Positions 38,814 through 41,519 of a DNA stretch of 41,519 nucleotides are shown here, piece after piece. This DNA is from Spirogloea muscicola (Eukaryota; Streptophyta; Zygnematophyceae; Spirogloeales; Spirogloeaceae): the NCBI GenBank assembly GCA_009602725.1, contig WELB01000060.1, forward strand, positions 675,871 to 717,389. The letters are read 5' to 3'. The position numbers and the translations under genes are program-made. The notes beneath the pieces are model-generated. The model did no database searches and had not been told where the DNA came from. It worked only from the letters and a program-made list of their open reading frames with translations. Position 1 is the first letter of the stretch; each line of letters opens with the position of its first letter.

Positions 38814-39574
38814 GTGCATCAGCTCAACATGCCCTGCAGTCGCCCATTGAAAAGTTGTCTCGCTAATATGCTTCACTGTCAAGCAGCACAATGCTCACCT
38901 GACAAATTGTTCAAATCAATGTATGCAACAGCGGAGAGCTTGCAGTATAGTGTGCGATGTGGGCTATGCTCCTGCAGTATAGGACACTGTGGGAGGTGGT
39001 ACTTGAGGGCTGCTGACTTCAGGAGCAAGAAGAACGGGCGGAAGCAAGTCGAAGCTGGCAGGCCAACTGGTGGTCCACCGATGAAGCTAGTCATGGGCCT
39101 TAAAGGGAGGCACCTAGGCGATGGGCTGTGCAGCTTGCTACAGCCATCCTTGCGCTCCCCTCTGCCATCTTGTGATCACCTGCCCTGGGCTTCATCTTGC
39201 ACTGGACACTATCTGGCACATATTCACCTGAAAAATAACACAGCATTATACAACTCTTGTATGCCTTTTCCCCGAGCTTGGGCCGTCAATTCAGATGTAC
39301 CTGTTGGCCCATTCTTGGTGACCAGCATGAGCATTTCTTCGCTCCCGTTCGGTGTCCTTATACCCGCTTCTCCAAGATGCCTTTGTGATGTAGACGAGGG
39401 AGAGGTGAGGGACGCCATGCACGCTTGGGTGGATGGATCATAACCAGGCTCAGTCAAGTCAATGGACACTGAGAACGCAAGTGCCGCCGTCGTTAAAGTG
39501 GCGATGGAAGTATTGACACGTCTTGTTTGGCCAGCCAGACTGCAGGTGTATGCCCAACGTCAGCACCAAAGAAT
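38814..39574 (+). other. Unassigned open frame, possible host exon fragment
   Basis: A 209-codon frame (38814-39443) ends in TAA, and the same frame continues with MDTENASAAVVKVAMEVLTR, VWPARLQVYAQRQHQ to a consensus-like donor GTAAGT at about 39575. The opposite strand also has a readable piece (39469-39226: DLTEPGYDPSTQ, RHLGEAGIRTPNG) ending at a GTGAAT donor. Neither is recognised. This could be a relic of a host gene cut by later insertions, on either strand. Confidence 0.28.
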
Positions 39575-39798
39575 GTAAGTTACGAGTCTAACGATCGCAC
39601 GCTCATTGTAACTGCTGTGAAACTCTGCGCTTGAGGTAAGCAAGCTCTTATCATGCTTGCTGCTCTGAACGCGATGACCAGCTGAGCGCGTGCTCGCAGT
39701 AAGGACGGGCTTTTGGCCAGCGCTGCTTTGCCGGCTGAAGTGAGTGCCGGCCTCGCCAGTACTGGCCGACTCCCCCTGCCCCTCCCTCCGCCGTCATC

Positions 39799-39874
39799 CC
39801 TTCGTTGATTTCAAGTACACAAACATTTCTTAGGCTTGAAGGGGAGGCTAAGGTGTACTTGAAATCAACGAAGG
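39799..39874. repeat. Perfect 22-bp inverted repeat
   Basis: CCTTCGTTGATTTCAAGTAC (39799 onward, to 39820) and its exact reverse complement at 39853-39874, with a 32-nt loop that holds CTTAG/CTAAG. The outer part, followed by GGCCAAAACGGCC, resembles the far end of the type D 3' UTR (GGCC...GGCCTACGTTTG TTTCAAATAC). Confidence 0.85.
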
Positions 39875-39879
39875 CCAAA

Positions 39880-40250
39880 ACGGCCAAGGCTAGCTCTTCT
39901 GACGATGTACATCACCCACAGCAGATTGACCCTCTCAACACAACCGGGTCAACACATGAAGGCCGCTAATCTATGCCTGAAAAACTAGTTGGCAGAATCG
40001 AAGCCCTTCTGCCACCAACTAGAGCTCGCCCAGCTTTCTGGTGCAAAGCATTAGCCTGAGCACGCTGCAAACAGGCCGAAACTCGTCGTTGCAAAAACGA
40101 TAGAGATGCAGCTGGCAAGCGTATCTCGGCCGGAAATACATCTGCAAGTAGTGAATAGCCTGTATTGGCGGTATTCTGAAGGAGAGTGTAGAAATGAGGA
40201 CCTAAACAGCCAAAGATATTGACCGCAGCTGGCAGGAGGTGATCAACAGG
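39880..40250 (-). pseudogene. Second type D subfamily tail
   Basis: Minus strand: VDHLLPAAVNIFGCLGPHFY, LLQNTANTGYSLLADVFPAE, RRVSACLQRAQANALHQKAG, then a damaged end near 39990 (SFSGID, stop) and type D 3' UTR scraps (CTGTGGGTGATGTACATCG on the minus strand). Close to 34575-34870 but with the terminal SDL-RGY codons destroyed. Confidence 0.72.
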
Positions 40251-40317
40251 GGCGAGTTTGGCCGCCCAGTATAGGGGCGTCGGCTGGCGACCTCCACGGG
40301 CTGCTGTTCGTTCCCCC

Positions 40318-40880
40318 ACGTGGCTTGGTGCGCGAGGCAGGTTATCATGCGGCCATGGAGGTGCCGGGCATCATGCCGGTACTCCAGAAGCGTGGCAGGC
40401 CTTACGTCAGGCGTCTGATTGTGGTGGCCACCCCCCGGAGTGGTGGGCCTCGTCTTCTCCTCAACGACGTTCTCCTCGACGCGTTCCAACCAGGTGCACC
40501 CACACTGACTGTGCCAGGTTGGGCGACACATCATGCGGAGAGGAATGAGGAGAGGCACTATTATGACCACCCCCGGGGCGACCACTTCTTCCCGTGCGCC
40601 GTGAACAAATATGGCGGCTACGGACCGAAGTGGTCTTCCCTCCTCCATCGCCTGGCACTGCATGTTGATGCCCGCCGACGTAGTCAGGCGGGTAGCTTAG
40701 GCCATTTTAGCGTCCCGCAAGCCATCGTTGCATGCTATACAATGCAGCGCTCCCAGGCACTCGCGAATTCACCAGCGTTCTGGTCGTGCATTAGCCCAGG
40801 CTAGTGGCTTCCGTGGTGGTGGTTTGGCTCTTCGGTATAGCTTGTCAGATATGCATGTGCTCACTCGGGGATGTTAGTGT
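40318..40880 (+). pseudogene. Retrotransposon endonuclease copy
   Basis: VREAGYHAAMEVPGIMPVL, KRGRPYVRRLIVVATPRSGG, PRLLLNDVLLDAF, HHAERNEERHYYDHPRGDHF, NKYGGYGPKWSSLLHRLALH, SVPQAIVACYTMQ, frame break, then GFRGGGLALRYSLSDMHVLTR, GC, stop at about 40877. The expected catalytic Asp in RRLDVV is Ile here (RRLIVV). It meets the minus copy at 40250-40317 head to head. Confidence 0.75.
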
Positions 40881-40934
40881 CCCCCTTAGCCAGCTCATCA
40901 CCCAGTCAACAGGACATTTGTAAGGCTAGAATTG

Positions 40935-41300
40935 GCGAATTCTCAATGGGCGAGCACTTTCTTCTAGAATTGGCCCCGCTTCCAACTTACTGCGAGTCTC
41001 GCCTTCACTGTTCTTTCCCTGGCCCCGTCGAACTTTCGTTTCATTTCTCCTCTGGGCTGGCCTTCTTCTTCTCTCCTCTAAGTCAGGCCTCCGGCATTCG
41101 TGGCGGCGCTCCAGCTCCCCAAGTTAGCTTGTCAGATTTGTTTGTGCTCACCCGTGGGTACTAATGTCATCTTAGGTACCTTAGATTAGGTCTCCGTATT
41201 ATGTAGCATTGTTTAGTCTGCACTCGACTCTGCCTGAACAATGTATTGGCTTGAATTGGTCTCCCTTTCAATTCATGCGCCCCGCGCGCCTTCTCTCCCA
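40935..41300 (+). mobile_element. Type A scrap, second C-terminal tail and type E 3' UTR
   Basis: TCTCAATGGGCGAGCACTTT CTTC at 40940-40963, then at about 41080 an intact end QASGIRGGAPAPQVSLSDL FVLTRGY with TAA at 41162-41164, followed by the type E 3' UTR (ATGTCATCTTAGGTACCTTA, TGCCTGAACAATGTATTGGC, CATGCGCCCCGCGCGCCTTC). Confidence 0.72.
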
Positions 41301-41492
41301 GCCCCCTATCTCCCAGCCACCGCCTTTTCCTGGAAGCGTCGGTCTCTTCACGGGCTGCTGACCCGTCGCCACCGAGCAGGTCGGCCAGGCCGCTGCAGCA
41401 GGCGACTCACACTCAGTTGGGGCTCCCCCACCCTGCACCCCAGCCCCCGGTCCTCCATCGCTCCGCTCTGCCCACGGCCCTGTCCCGCCGCG
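41301..41492 (+). promoter_or_regulatory. Probable 5' leader of the next gene
   Basis: C-rich, GC-rich stretch without element modules, ending CTGTCCCGCCGCG before an ATG, like the leaders at 1-82 and 37140-37224. Confidence 0.35.
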
Positions 41493-41519
41493 ATGGCGGC
41501 GGCGCACGCCGCCGCCGCC
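41493..41519 (+). CDS. Probable N-terminus of a gene truncated by the window end
   Basis: ATG at 41493 followed by GCG/GCC alanine codons (MAAAHAAAA) to the end of the window. The GC-rich leader, the CGCGATGG context and the similarity to the other gene starts here support it. Too short to assign a function. Confidence 0.4.

Noticed and set aside
1-41519. CRISPR arrays, tRNA or rRNA genes, LTR pairs or terminal inverted-repeat DNA transposons
   Set aside because: No regularly spaced direct repeats, cloverleaf-like sequence, rRNA signature, long terminal repeats or transposase motifs were seen by eye. The repeats present are non-LTR element ends.

Overview
This window looks like nuclear DNA of a green alga (Viridiplantae). 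The evidence is two long, intron-dense genes on the + strand that align in my reading exon by exon with plant-type proteins: a BAR-PH-ArfGAP-ankyrin protein (83-6249) and a C2/EF-hand phosphatidylserine decarboxylase proenzyme (28487-33688). Both have GC-rich first exons, short introns and an unusual number of GC-AG introns. No tRNA, rRNA, CRISPR or bacterial-type operon structure was seen. The sequence holds one assembly gap (14602-15414).

Layout. 1-6249: ArfGAP gene, about 21 exons, with a tandemly duplicated 63-nt exon in the BAR domain. 6250-14600: 3' flank, then decayed pieces of non-LTR retrotransposons on both strands, including the only reverse-transcriptase-bearing copy (about 8860-12104), a possible F-box relic, and a broken upstream copy of a GT92-type glycosyltransferase. 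15415-18649: the longest GT92 copy, its 5' end lost in the gap and its reading frame damaged. 18650-28400: a dense graveyard of retrotransposon 3' ends, a 1.2-kb direct duplication carrying the GT92 3' exon, a 91-nt-arm fold-back and stacked 3' UTR hairpins. 28487-33688: phosphatidylserine decarboxylase, 20 exons, free of insertions. 33690-37070: more retrotransposon fragments. 37225-37496: start of a small single-span membrane protein with an apparent one-base frame break. 37500-41490: more fragments, an unassigned reading frame and a perfect 22-bp inverted repeat. 41493-41519: probable first nine codons of another gene, cut by the window end.

The dominant repeat is a family of non-LTR elements whose protein, assembled from overlapping fragments, is a reverse transcriptase (YADD box), a linker, a CCHC-type zinc knuckle (CECG...H..RC) and a C-terminal domain resembling the restriction-like endonuclease of R2/NeSL-type elements, ending almost always in S-D-(L/M)-x-x-L-(T/S/A)-R-G-Y. 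At least three subfamilies can be told apart by their 3' UTRs. Most copies are 5'-truncated tails, as expected of target-primed reverse transcription. They fill the intergenic space up to less than 100 bp from the decarboxylase start codon but were not seen inside introns of the two intact genes.

Exon coordinates were derived by hand from reading-frame phase, GT/GC-AG sites and remembered family consensus. No alignment or search was run.
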